A stretch of 64,000 nucleotides of DNA from a virus, in the IMG/VR virus record IMGVR_UViG_3300029258_004282, positions 1-64,000 of that record; one strand, written 5' to 3'. The translations under genes were made by a program, and so were the position numbers. This document shows positions 25,701 through 34,500 of this stretch, in pieces; positions within the stretch are counted from its first letter, which is position 1, and each line of letters begins with the position of its first letter. The notes below the pieces were generated by a model that made no database searches, had not been told where the DNA came from, and was given only the letters and a program-made list of their open reading frames with translations.

Positions 25701-27916
25701 TGTCGGGGGACCTAGGAAGAAACTATAATTTCTATAAACAGGCTGACCCTCTTCTTTATGGGTTCTCGGAACTTGCAGAAGATAGTATTGAGATCTTTTT
25801 TGATAATGCTGTCCCCTTAACGGAGGTTCAAGAAATTCTTCGTTTGCCTGGAACGGATAGTGTTTCTTTTTCGAATATTAATGTTTTAGATGGCAGCATA
25901 ATCCCAGGTAACGCGACATATAGTATAAATACTGTTACCGTTCAAAATACAAGTGAAACAATAATTTACCAGGAAGGGGTTGATTATCAGCTAATTCCAG
26001 GAAACTTTACGATACCACCCCAAATTGCAAGGTTTGTTGATGGCAGCATTCCGGATGACGGGGATGTTTTAGTTAAATACTATACTAAGGGATCTGGTTT
26101 ACCTGTTGCGGACTTACAACAAGTTATAGACGAGGAAATGTCCTTAGCTGGGGAGTCATATGTTGAAACGACTAAAGTTGGAGTTTTCGATGAATCCATT
26201 ACTGTAATGAATGTTGATAAGACCAAAACATATATTGAAAATCTCGACTACCAAGTTGATATTGGGGATAACTTAACTGCAACAAGAATCAAACGCTTAA
26301 CAAATGGAAATATTCCCAATGGGTCTATTGTTAAAGTTTCCTACAAATGTGGAGAGAATATCACTTTACGTTATTCGACTAACCAACTAATTCACCAGGC
26401 GCAACAAGAAGTTGATGAAATGCGACACGTTACTGCAGACGTTTTAGTAAAAAGTGCGATCCAAGCTCCTGTCGATATTAACGTGACTGTGGTAATCGAC
26501 CCTGAAGGGGATCAAAACGTAATTGAAGGATTAATTAGAACTGCAATTTCCCAATTTATTAATCAGCTTCCAATTGCAAGTAGAGTTTACGAATCAGATA
26601 TTATTAGTCTTATAGAGCAAGTTGAAAATGTTAACTATATTGAGTGGAGCACAACAACATCTCGCCTCAATAAAATGGCAAGAGCAGATGAATCTTTAAT
26701 TAACCGCGAATCAATTGAGGACGAATATACCTCAACATTTATTGAAGACATTACCCTTACTGGAGCTCTCCCAACGGCATTATCAAATTCAAACGTAGAA
26801 TTAAACTCAATTGAAATAGCTTCTCTTGACGGCTCAATTAGTTATGTTAGAGGGCGGGATTTCGATGTCCTCTATGGAAGTACTTTACTTCCCCCAAAAA
26901 TAGTGCGAATTTCTTCTGGAAATATTCCGGATGGAGGCGAGGTGCGGGTTACTTATATCTCCTCCCTATTCGGGACTTTCTTGCCCCCAATTATTGTTAC
27001 GGACGAGTCGCACGTATTAAGCACGGGGGATCTTGTGGACTTAAATAATTCAAACGTGGAAACGTCGTCAATTGTTGTAAGGAGTTCAGACCTTTCAACC
27101 GTTTATACAAATAATGTTGATTATGGTATAATCCCCGGCGACGTAGAAAACCCAGCACAGATTTATAGAATTACTGCTGGCGCAATTCCGGACGGGGGAA
27201 CGGTCCTTGTTAGTTACAGCGCAAACCCAATATCTAATAATCCTATTATAATTTCAAACGAACCACATCAAATAATCTTGTCGAATCCTGTTTCGTTAAA
27301 TAATTCAAATGTGGACGAATCAACTATTGTGGTTACTTTAGGTTCAAATACGCTCACAGAAAACACCGACTACGGAATTATTAGCGGGACGGTAACAACT
27401 CCTCCTAAGGTCTTTGGAATCCCAGGGGGAGCAATATCTGATGGAGATGTTATTTTCGTCTCTTATACAACTTTACCATTTGGTGAATATGAGAGGGATA
27501 GGGTTATATCTTATATTACGAGAGACCCTGTTTTAGCCCATGCAACCCAAGATAATGGTGGAGACCAAGTTCAAGTCGTTTCGGAATCTTTAGATGCGAC
27601 CCCAAAGGCTCCTGGAGGAAATGGATTTAAGTTTAACCCCGCTGCTATCTTTGAAGATCAAAATCGTTTAACTTTGGTTGCTTCCGATGAACTAGTAGAT
27701 ACCGGAAGGGGACAAGGATATATTAGAGGAGATGGTAGAATCGTTGTATCTATGGTATCGGATGACCCAGAAGATCGCCCAGAAAACCATATTTACAAAA
27801 TAACATATATTGTCTTTAATGAATCTGGTTCAAAAAACATTATAACGGCCAGTTTGGAATACCCAACATTAAATGACCTTATTTTAACTTTTATCACTGA
27901 CGATACACAACTATAA
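22769..27916 (+). CDS. Baseplate wedge protein, gp6/J-like, with Ig-like and C-terminal repeats
   Basis: A 1,715-residue protein. Residues 1-400 hold about four Ig-like repeats, each beginning near a P-x-I-x-Y-P-x-x-G motif. A fibronectin-like domain follows at about 405-535. The baseplate J-like core starts near 555 (PRSMSDILANMISNIF), contains DFSPGSVVRDIF, VRRGAKFLTG, and ADRAALALVGVDSGTRGGYL near residue 795, and continues to VTADVLVKSAIQAPVDINVT near 1218. At least five degenerate repeats built on an xDYx... P... G-x-I-P-D-G-x-V-x-V-x-Y pattern occur at about 1054, 1142, 1346, 1433 and 1518. T4 gp6 is about 660 residues, so this is greatly enlarged. It should form the wedge ring with the gp25 and gp7-like neighbours. 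Confidence 0.75.
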   Translation: MSTPNRPVILNPNNGIDYTTSETSVVLAGVVSQIDPILHIITEPYIVTKITINGSDSGVVFTPDSTADQLAWSYSATLSEGENVFNIQAFNADGLSSAINIFRITVISISAPTINYPNNGEDFETDINSFNFHGTIDSQTKEVIFKQNGVGLPGVLVIPEQSSWSILNVSLSNGDNDFEVLAENAVGDQSEATTQKLTYIPSGLPLPPPTITYPSTGNFETREEFVTLRGVTDPSTEEIKYSENGSPFTDFNVTYYPGDKDWEIRDISLQEGLNVIVVQASNTTENASTTIQITYTPPPDLFITIDYPQEGEDFSTNIDLQDLAGSVSPNAEKVTISIRGLSATEDGVIHTPGDSIWSYPDLRLQGDPTAPDGINTIVVQATDKFGNVSDPATINIKLVSVDDIDLIVSPPTGISTKSFRDAVEVIWSQNLEQDIVGYNVYYSLNAGGGSDGYVKANSDLVTIPAYSEEVDYDVDTAVTQTGNVRTTVTQEVFQDINFFSFTPDKNPDGTNFELGVPVYFVLTAVSYDTANKTEVESLYSVEVSAEPIVIDKTVRDLTPRSMSDILANMISNIFSKDQAIDFSPGSVVRDIFLDPPAEEFRKLYVILDFVSTSQSFLTLRQFDDPNETGDSIAVEDSADKQLLADALGISDDETQTLINEQFDKLAANFNVYRQDAQPSQVEVTIYTTTEPSEDIIVRRGAKFLTGGSGESVSFTSLSQAEIRVASLNSFYNRNERRWEVKVPAQSDQAGVDYNVAASTITIVASGVTGNNVRATNELSASFGTDQESNSDLADRAALALVGVDSGTRGGYLKTVYALPQVRQAKVISAGNKYMERDFDDVRDEHIGGKVDIYVQGEVLYSYEETFSFNYPRITDGDSDIVSVSLMQFQPRNDDLSPDTPIFEVLEVKNVSRNLSYSLANYQVIGGSVIDLDETDPLNQQIGLDKFDTVKITYRYRTNLQYTPENQPIDEIISVVGDLSGDLGRNYNFYKQADPLLYGFSELAEDSIEIFFDNAVPLTEVQEILRLPGTDSVSFSNINVLDGSIIPGNATYSINTVTVQNTSETIIYQEGVDYQLIPGNFTIPPQIARFVDGSIPDDGDVLVKYYTKGSGLPVADLQQVIDEEMSLAGESYVETTKVGVFDESITVMNVDKTKTYIENLDYQVDIGDNLTATRIKRLTNGNIPNGSIVKVSYKCGENITLRYSTNQLIHQAQQEVDEMRHVTADVLVKSAIQAPVDINVTVVIDPEGDQNVIEGLIRTAISQFINQLPIASRVYESDIISLIEQVENVNYIEWSTTTSRLNKMARADESLINRESIEDEYTSTFIEDITLTGALPTALSNSNVELNSIEIASLDGSISYVRGRDFDVLYGSTLLPPKIVRISSGNIPDGGEVRVTYISSLFGTFLPPIIVTDESHVLSTGDLVDLNNSNVETSSIVVRSSDLSTVYTNNVDYGIIPGDVENPAQIYRITAGAIPDGGTVLVSYSANPISNNPIIISNEPHQIILSNPVSLNNSNVDESTIVVTLGSNTLTENTDYGIISGTVTTPPKVFGIPGGAISDGDVIFVSYTTLPFGEYERDRVISYITRDPVLAHATQDNGGDQVQVVSESLDATPKAPGGNGFKFNPAAIFEDQNRLTLVASDELVDTGRGQGYIRGDGRIVVSMVSDDPEDRPENHIYKITYIVFNESGSKNIITASLEYPTLNDLILTFITDDTQL
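25929..27480 (+). repeat. Five degenerate protein repeats in the J-like wedge gene
   Basis: Five copies of a unit of about 55 residues are encoded within this range, starting near 25929, 26193, 26805, 27067 and 27322. The first two are separated from the last three by the C-terminal J-like helical part. Each has a beta pair, a (D/N)(Y/F) turn, a central Pro, and a G-(N/S/A)-I-(P/S)-(D/N)-G end followed by a V-x-Y strand. They are too divergent to be a DNA repeat, so they are an old protein-level duplication. Confidence 0.7.
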
Positions 27917-30282
27917 TGGCAATAGATCCTTTTAGTCTAGGAAATTACGATTCAACAAAATCGCGGTATTTACAATCTTTAGCTCTTAGAGATAGTAAGG
28001 AAACCCGTAAAGAACTAATTTTAAGGTCTCAGGAACTTCTTGAGACTCTTTTAACCTTATTGCCCTCTAACTATATTAGCGATATCCTGGGTCCTAACTA
28101 CACCCAATTTTTAAATGCTATCGCGATTGAGTCGGCTATCTTGAGGTTATCCTCTGAAGATGTTCTTGCGGACAATCATTATGTAACGACAAGGGCTGCG
28201 TTTCTTTTCACTAACCTAGGATACCTTCTACACGACGTTGACGTTAAATATAATGTTCCAGCATCTTTTAGTGACGAGAAATACAGATCCTTTCTTCTTT
28301 CAATCTTGGCAGTCTTATTAAATGGCGCAAGGCCCTCCTCGATTGAAAGTGGAGTTCAAATCTTTACAAAGGCACCGACTAAGGTTGTTGAACTATTTGA
28401 GCAAACTCCTCCTCGTGATCCTAATGGTATTTATGATATCAGTGACCAATTTAAGTGGAGATACGATATCACTGTTACTGATCAGTTGGACGCAGAAGGG
28501 TTATCGCTGCAACAATTACAAACTGGCTTGGAATACTTATCAGAAGTAATTCGACCCGCACATACCCTATATTTAATTAGATTTATTTTTGCTGAGATTT
28601 TTAAACTACAAGCTGGGTGCCGAACTCTCTTGGAAGAAGACGGATATTTCTCTGCCTATAAAGTTATTAGGGATTATTCGATTAAACAAACAGCTACTAT
28701 AGGAATTATTGATAACCGAGTAGAGGGAATTCTTGATTTTATTCAGGATGACTTCTTAAATGTTGCGGGGGTTCCTGTTAAAATCCAGGATGACGCGATT
28801 ATTGAGGATGCTTCTGGCATTCCCTTAACAATTGCAGACCTGGTTGAAGGGGATGGTTTAAGAATAGATGGGTTCCCTGTAAACCCACAAATAGATAATG
28901 GTTTCCTGGTTAAACAAAAGCTTGATGAAACTGCTTTTTGTGATAATTCCCATAACGATTATGCAGATTACGATTATGATGACGCCCGAAAATGCTGCGA
29001 CGAGCTTAGAAAACTTACTACCGTTTTGGGCGAAGAGCTATATAATCCAAATATTCTTGGAAATAGAGTTTTTCGAACTAGGTTTTCTCCTATCACAAAA
29101 GCGGAGGAACCTGTAAGATTAGCAGATTCCGTAGACGATGTAAAAGTTTATATTAATGGTATCTTAGTTGGGGTGGACGAAATTCTTCCAGTCGAAGGAA
29201 CGATAGTTTTAATTTTTCCACCTCCACCAGGTGCCACTGTTACGATTAACTACTCATATTTCCCAAATCCCATATTAACATTAAAAACAAATACGGCAGG
29301 ATTAACAACTAACGGGTGGGGCCCTAGCATAATTGGAAATGTGGTTCCCGGAGAAGCAACGGGCCCTTCCAATTATGCAATTCAGCATAGATGTTTCACA
29401 AGAGATTGCGAGGACACAGATATTGATAGAAGCTTATGTGACCCTGTTCAATGGAAATGGGGATGGGAAGCTTTCGATATTAATTATTCTTCTTTAACTA
29501 ACAGCAGATCAACCTTAGTTTCTAATTTCTGGGACTATAAAGAAAATAAAAATAGAACAAATAGTTATCACGTTTTATCAAACGAGGGCCCCAGAGGAAC
29601 TAAAATTGGAGGGCCAGACCCAAATTATAACGATTGGAGCTTAATTGATGACCCAACAGACCCTAACGACAACCCGATTGGAGAATCTTTACATGCTGTA
29701 GACTCTGCTGAGTTTATAAATTGGCCAACTCCTCCGGTTGTTCTTACCCAAAGTGCTAAAAGATGTATAGCAGAACGATTTGAATTCACAGATCCATATA
29801 TTTTGAATAGCCTCGGGTCTATCATTAACGATACAATCCTCTTAAACGAGTCAATTCAGGTTATTGGAAATGATTATATGGATCCAAAGTATTCCCGAAC
29901 AAAATTTGATATTTTGGTGGATGGAACGGGACTTTATGATTTATCCCCAGCCTGTGATGAGCAAGGATTTAATGTCGATGTAGGATCTTTTGAAGAAACT
30001 TACGAGGTTTCAGGGGGCTTAACCTATTATTTAATTACTAATTTCTGGCCGGTAAAAGCTATTGCTGCGAGCCCAGTAACAAGCTTTGAGTTAGATAGGG
30101 AGCAACAATTATTGCATAGCCTGAATTATGGAAAAACTGCCCCCTCAAGTGATCCTTTTACTTCAACTACCACCAATTATTGGCTAACAGAAAATGTTGG
30201 ATCCGAGTTTGAAGATTTCCCCACCCGAGTAGACCAGGTCCGAGGGATCTATGCAAGTGGTGGAACTATAATTTATCTGTAA
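27916..30282 (+). CDS. Baseplate wedge protein, gp7/tail protein I-like by position
   Basis: A 788-residue protein that overlaps the J-like gene by one base. Residues 1-230 are helical, with a long-helix N-terminus and ILGPNYTQFLNAIAIESA, followed by RPAHTLYLIRFIF near residue 215; such a helical start is typical of tail protein I/gp7 wedge partners that follow J. Residues about 395-455 carry a small beta unit (VDDVKVYINGILVG ... FPPPPGATVTINYSYFP) related to repeats in neighbouring proteins. Cysteine-rich stretches occur near 355 (KCCDEL) and 495 (CFTRDCEDTDIDRSLCD). Residues 500-788 are beta-rich and unassigned. The wedge role rests on position and the helical N-terminus. Confidence 0.6.
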   Translation: MAIDPFSLGNYDSTKSRYLQSLALRDSKETRKELILRSQELLETLLTLLPSNYISDILGPNYTQFLNAIAIESAILRLSSEDVLADNHYVTTRAAFLFTNLGYLLHDVDVKYNVPASFSDEKYRSFLLSILAVLLNGARPSSIESGVQIFTKAPTKVVELFEQTPPRDPNGIYDISDQFKWRYDITVTDQLDAEGLSLQQLQTGLEYLSEVIRPAHTLYLIRFIFAEIFKLQAGCRTLLEEDGYFSAYKVIRDYSIKQTATIGIIDNRVEGILDFIQDDFLNVAGVPVKIQDDAIIEDASGIPLTIADLVEGDGLRIDGFPVNPQIDNGFLVKQKLDETAFCDNSHNDYADYDYDDARKCCDELRKLTTVLGEELYNPNILGNRVFRTRFSPITKAEEPVRLADSVDDVKVYINGILVGVDEILPVEGTIVLIFPPPPGATVTINYSYFPNPILTLKTNTAGLTTNGWGPSIIGNVVPGEATGPSNYAIQHRCFTRDCEDTDIDRSLCDPVQWKWGWEAFDINYSSLTNSRSTLVSNFWDYKENKNRTNSYHVLSNEGPRGTKIGGPDPNYNDWSLIDDPTDPNDNPIGESLHAVDSAEFINWPTPPVVLTQSAKRCIAERFEFTDPYILNSLGSIINDTILLNESIQVIGNDYMDPKYSRTKFDILVDGTGLYDLSPACDEQGFNVDVGSFEETYEVSGGLTYYLITNFWPVKAIAASPVTSFELDREQQLLHSLNYGKTAPSSDPFTSTTTNYWLTENVGSEFEDFPTRVDQVRGIYASGGTIIYL

Positions 30283-30298
30283 ATTGACCTTAAAAACG

Positions 30299-30308
30299 TA
30301 ATAATTCA
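30299..30308 (+). promoter_or_regulatory. TAATAATTCA intergenic element (copy 2)
   Basis: The 10-mer TAATAATTCA lies 53 bases before the ATG at 30362. It is shared with the gaps at 19834 and 39896, always 38 to 53 bases before a gene. A TATAAAAAT stretch follows at 30322-30330. A promoter element is one explanation, but no transcription data exist and the gaps are AT-rich. Confidence 0.3.
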
Positions 30309-30361
30309 CTACTTTTTTGGTTATAAAAATGTAAATTACTTGAAATTAAATGGAGAAGAAT

Positions 30362-30532
30362 ATGAATAAGCGTCCGAACCTAAAAAGCACTAATTACAAC
30401 TTAATCCAAAAAAAACATAAGAGTTTAGCAAATAAACAAAGAAGGACTTCTAAAAAGACTTCTATGCTAAAAGACGTTTTATTCTCCCATGTTTGGAGAA
30501 AAAACCGTCTTCCATACAATGAAAATTTATAA
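30362..30532 (+). CDS. Small basic hypothetical protein
   Basis: A 56-residue protein, very rich in Lys, Arg and Asn, with no hydrophobic core. The start at 30362 is preferred over an in-frame ATG at 30350 because the GGAGAAG binding site (30352-30358) lies six bases before it and would be part of the coding sequence otherwise. It may be a small nucleic acid-binding or minor virion protein. It sits between the wedge and fibre modules, flanked by gaps with regulatory-looking sequence. No family is recognised. The basic composition and good ribosome binding site favour a real gene. Confidence 0.6.
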   Translation: MNKRPNLKSTNYNLIQKKHKSLANKQRRTSKKTSMLKDVLFSHVWRKNRLPYNENL

Positions 30533-30549
30533 GGACATGGAGATTAATA

Positions 30550-31140
30550 ATGACTATTCGCGAAAACTTTAAGGTTAAAAACCAAACTTTAAATTTGCAG
30601 CAGAAAATCGTTGTTCCTGCAGAGCCTGCTTTCCAGAAAGTGTCTGGACATGTTTTTGGTTGGTTAACGGATGTAAGAACTGGGGAAAAGACTCACTTTG
30701 ACCTAGGAAAAAATGTAATTGTCCAGGATGCCTCCGTTTTAATGGGCATCTTATTAAAATCTCCATCTACCTTAACAGGGGGCTTACAATATTTAGCCGT
30801 TGGAACAGGGGCCATAGGGTGGAATTTACAGCAACCACCAGCGGCTACTAGTTCCCAAACACAGCTAGAAGCAGAATTATTCCGGAAAACCTTTTCAAAA
30901 ACTGCCTACATTAAGACAGATGGAAGTGGTGATGAAAGTTCAACGCCAACTAACATTGTTGATTACACTACAATCTTTGCAGAGTCGGAAGCCGTAGGCC
31001 CTCTAGTGGAAATGGGCCTTTTTGGTGGGAACGCAACCGGCGTTCCAAATAGCGGCTACATGTTTAATTATAAAACGTTTCCGGTAATTAATAAAAGTGC
31101 TACCTCCACTTTAACGTTTGTATGGAGAATAACCACTTAA
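30550..31140 (+). CDS. Putative tail/virion protein, first gene of the fibre module
   Basis: A 196-residue beta-rich protein. It has a VSGHVFGWLTDVRTGEKTHF segment, then DASVLMGILLKS, a LQYLAVGTGAIGW motif (about residues 79-91), AELFRKTFSKTAY, IVDYTTIFAESEAVGPLVEM and a last FNYKTFPVINK strand. I recall proteins with an AVGTG...LxxExxR pattern in tail fibre and baseplate-distal regions of various phages, but I cannot name the family. No enzymatic motif is seen. The end overlaps the retropepsin-like gene by one base (TAATG at 31138). A role in attaching or terminating fibres is inference from position. Confidence 0.55.
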   Translation: MTIRENFKVKNQTLNLQQKIVVPAEPAFQKVSGHVFGWLTDVRTGEKTHFDLGKNVIVQDASVLMGILLKSPSTLTGGLQYLAVGTGAIGWNLQQPPAATSSQTQLEAELFRKTFSKTAYIKTDGSGDESSTPTNIVDYTTIFAESEAVGPLVEMGLFGGNATGVPNSGYMFNYKTFPVINKSATSTLTFVWRITT

Positions 31141-31556
31141 TGGATGTTTTTGTTAACTATAAACAAGAAATTTTATTAAAAGATTCTGGTGGCAAGAATC
31201 ATATTGCAATTGCTAAGTTTGATACCGGAGCGGATAATTGCAGTATCGATGAAGCATTAGCTAAAAAATTAAAATTGGATGGAAATATTGTGGGCGAGGC
31301 AGAAATCATTAATGCTAATGGTTCTGATGACCGCCCAATCATAGAGATTGAAATCATATTAAAAGATAGAGAAGACATAAGCATAAAAACTTACGCAACA
31401 TTGGCAGATCGCTCTAACTTGGATACACCTCTTCTTATTGGTAGAAATGCATTGCAACAAGAGGAGGGGGAAGAAATCAGATTTTTTGTGGACCCCAATG
31501 TTGAAAAAGTTGCACGACAATTAAAAAATATAGCAGAGCAGATCAAGAAATCATAA
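31140..31556 (+). CDS. Retropepsin-like aspartic protease, RimK-associated type
   Basis: A 138-residue protein from the ATG at 31140, which overlaps the previous stop by one base; an in-frame ATG at 31122 is possible but less likely. The chain has the retropepsin signature: IAIAKFDTGADNCSIDEAL with catalytic DTGA at residues 28-31, a long flap region, and a C-terminal DRSNLDTPLLIGRNAL ending in the hydrophobic LIGRN motif (98-105). The DRS...LIGR combination resembles the RimK-associated retropepsin-like family formerly called ATP-dependent zinc protease. These act as homodimers. Its location between fibre genes suggests virion protein maturation, but that is inference. No RimK or glutamate ligase is adjacent. 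Confidence 0.75.
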   Translation: MDVFVNYKQEILLKDSGGKNHIAIAKFDTGADNCSIDEALAKKLKLDGNIVGEAEIINANGSDDRPIIEIEIILKDREDISIKTYATLADRSNLDTPLLIGRNALQQEEGEEIRFFVDPNVEKVARQLKNIAEQIKKS

Positions 31557-31566
31557 GGAGATGTAG

Positions 31567-34500
31567 ATGTCGACGCCAAACGAAACAAGATTTGGACCTA
31601 ATATCACAAGAGTTTTAGATGCCAAAGATAGAAACTATTGGGGGGTAACATTTGAATGTGGGACTCCCGTTTTAGATTCGGAGTTAAACTTTATTTGGCA
31701 AACCCAAAACGAAGCCTATGCCCAATACCTAAGATCAAAATACCCTAGTGGTATTCTTGATTTTAGAGAAGCTGGTTATGAGCAAATCTTCGTTCCAACT
31801 TTAGACTCAACATACACTGGGCTAGAGCCTAACGAACTGTTGCTTCAAAATTTTGTGGCTCTAGTTAACGGTTGGACTGTTCCCGTAAAAGGGTCTGCCG
31901 TAAATGGTGGGCAATATCCAGATACGGATTGGCTCGCAATCGAACTGCCGCCATCTCCAACTTCTCTCAGCAAGGTTAATTTCTTATTCCTAGAGGTTTG
32001 GTTGGCAAATATTGCTCCAAATGACGACACTAATAAGCCTTCTCAAACAACCGTTTGGCGTTACGGGAATACCCAATACTCTGGAACTAATCTCCCTGAT
32101 CAGATTATTGACCCCCAAGGAAATATTGAAACTACCCGTAGGATTCAATTACAATATAAAATTAGAATTGTTGAAACCATTGATTTCAATACGTACCCTA
32201 ATGGGTTAGAAGACCCATCTATTAGGGCACAAGGACCAAATTCAACAGATACATCTTATGGTTACCTTTGGGCTGGGGATACCTCTTGGAAAGACCCTGG
32301 TCTTTGGGTTGCTGGAGACGGATCAGATACGGCTGCTGAAACTTTAGGAACTGCTGATGGTTATATTTACTCAATTCCACTAATCGCCGTTTCTAGAAGA
32401 AATAGCTCGGCCTGGGATATTGCAACTAACCCAAACGGAAGTTCAGTTTCTGTCTCTCTTTACCCCAACACAATTTCGGATCGCCCAGACGGTCTTTATT
32501 ATGATGAAGTTTCTAAGAGGGATCTGATGGATGTCCGTAAACAAGTTGCAAATACGGACTATCATAGCATTCTGGAAGAGAATTTCAACTCATTAGTATA
32601 TGGAAAACACCAGGAACAATTTAGTACGGATATGACTGGAATTGTTTATGGAAATACCCTAATGGAAGCAGATGGAATTTCAGGTCCCTCCGTGACACAA
32701 CCTGGAATTTATCATTTTGCTTCGGCAGATAATAGTAGAAGATTCTTTTCAGATAAGGGAAAAATTGAAAATAGAACTGCATGCCTGGATATGTCTGACG
32801 CAACGGCACATGGTGGAATTACAGACGACTCGGCTTGCCCTTCATCCGGTTCTGGTTATTTATCTTCAGTTACTATTCAATATAACGCAAACGTTGTAAC
32901 TGGCCCACAGGTCACTATTAATCTTAACCCCCTGTTATCCCCGGAAGGGTCAGTAATCGCTAACGCAGTTCCTACCCTAACCTGGAGAGAAAGCGGACTC
33001 CCGGTTAATTTAGTTACTGGTTTAACGGGTGCTACAGATAATTGGTTTGGTCTAGGGGATACAACTTCCTATGCTTTCTTAGATGCAACAGACCCAACAT
33101 TTGTTGCTTCCGGTACTGCTGGGATTATTGATATCCTTTATTCAATTGACGTTGCTCGGGGTGGAGGCTTTAGATACGTTCCAGAAGCAATGTATTTAAT
33201 TGAAAAGGCAGACGAATCTAAGTATATGGGTTTTGTTGAAACAAATGATTCTTCAAGAATTGTCCCCAAATTTGAAAGACCTAATCTTCAAAGTCTTCCA
33301 GTTATTGGGGGATACGCGGATAGCGTAGTGGATTATAATTACGAAGATTTTACTACTACAAAAACGGGATATACAAGACTTTATATCGGGCATTTCCAAG
33401 GAAATGGAACTGCTTCCTATAATACTAAAACAGATTTCCCCTCCGGCGTATTTAATGCCGATGGAAACGCAGTTCAATTAGTCCCACCCGTCGGGCAAAC
33501 TGCTTTAGGTTTTATTAAATTTGAGAAGTTAACACCAAGTGGCTTTATTACAATTCCGACAGAGTCGGTTGAAAGAGGCGTTGACGGGAATTTCATTATC
33601 ACGTTTACTCAGGTATTTTCTACCGCAGATGTTGTTCGGTATAGCCTTGCCCTAGAAAATTATCATTGCATTTATGAGAAGGTCACTAAAGGTGCTACTG
33701 ACTTCGCAAAAACTGCCTTACTAACTGGAACCCCTGACGGAACTAACCAGGTAATCTTTACGGCGCCAACTAATGAGTTAATTTATGATGTTTTTGCTTT
33801 TGACCCAGATGGGACGGGGCTTAATACTGATTATATCAGCTATCAAGCATTAGCTGGAGGGGTTTACGCCGGGGCTCCCCAAACCACAACATCCCCGGGA
33901 TCTACATATGAAATTTCAGCAATTACTGGATTCGGGACAAACGCAATTACTGTTACATACACAACCGTAATACCCCCTGCAACTGTTTCTAGTATTGACT
34001 TAGTGGTTAACCACTCGTATACCCCAACAACATCAGATAAAATTAACTTCTACTATGACCACGAGCCTTATCAAGGTAATAACCAAAATATTAATAAGGC
34101 AATTATCAGGTCTTTAGGAAAATCTGGTGTAATCCACAATCTAGGAACCGGAGGGGACGAGCCTTCCTTAAGAAGTAACCTATTGGTTAACGTTTCAAGC
34201 AGGCTCCCAATGCCTTCAGATGGGGATGATTCAGATCTTACTTCAACTGTAGAGCTAACTCCTTTCGGGGGTCTTCCTTCTACCTATTATAGGTTCTCGG
34301 AGCAAAACAACGACCCATCAAGAGGAACAGGGGTTCTTCCTTATACTGGACAACGTATTTTTGTTCAGGATATTAGAGACTTCATTACAAGCCCAAGTAC
34401 CCCACTGCCAGAAGAACCAAAAAGAGGTATTGACTTTTATTTCTGGGTAATGGCGGATAAAAACGGAACTATTTCAGAAGACAATGCAATGGAAGTGGTT

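Noticed and set aside
30284-30330. TTGACC followed by TATAAAAAT as a sigma70-type promoter
   Set aside because: The spacing is about 32 bases and no other hexamer at 16-18 bases fits.
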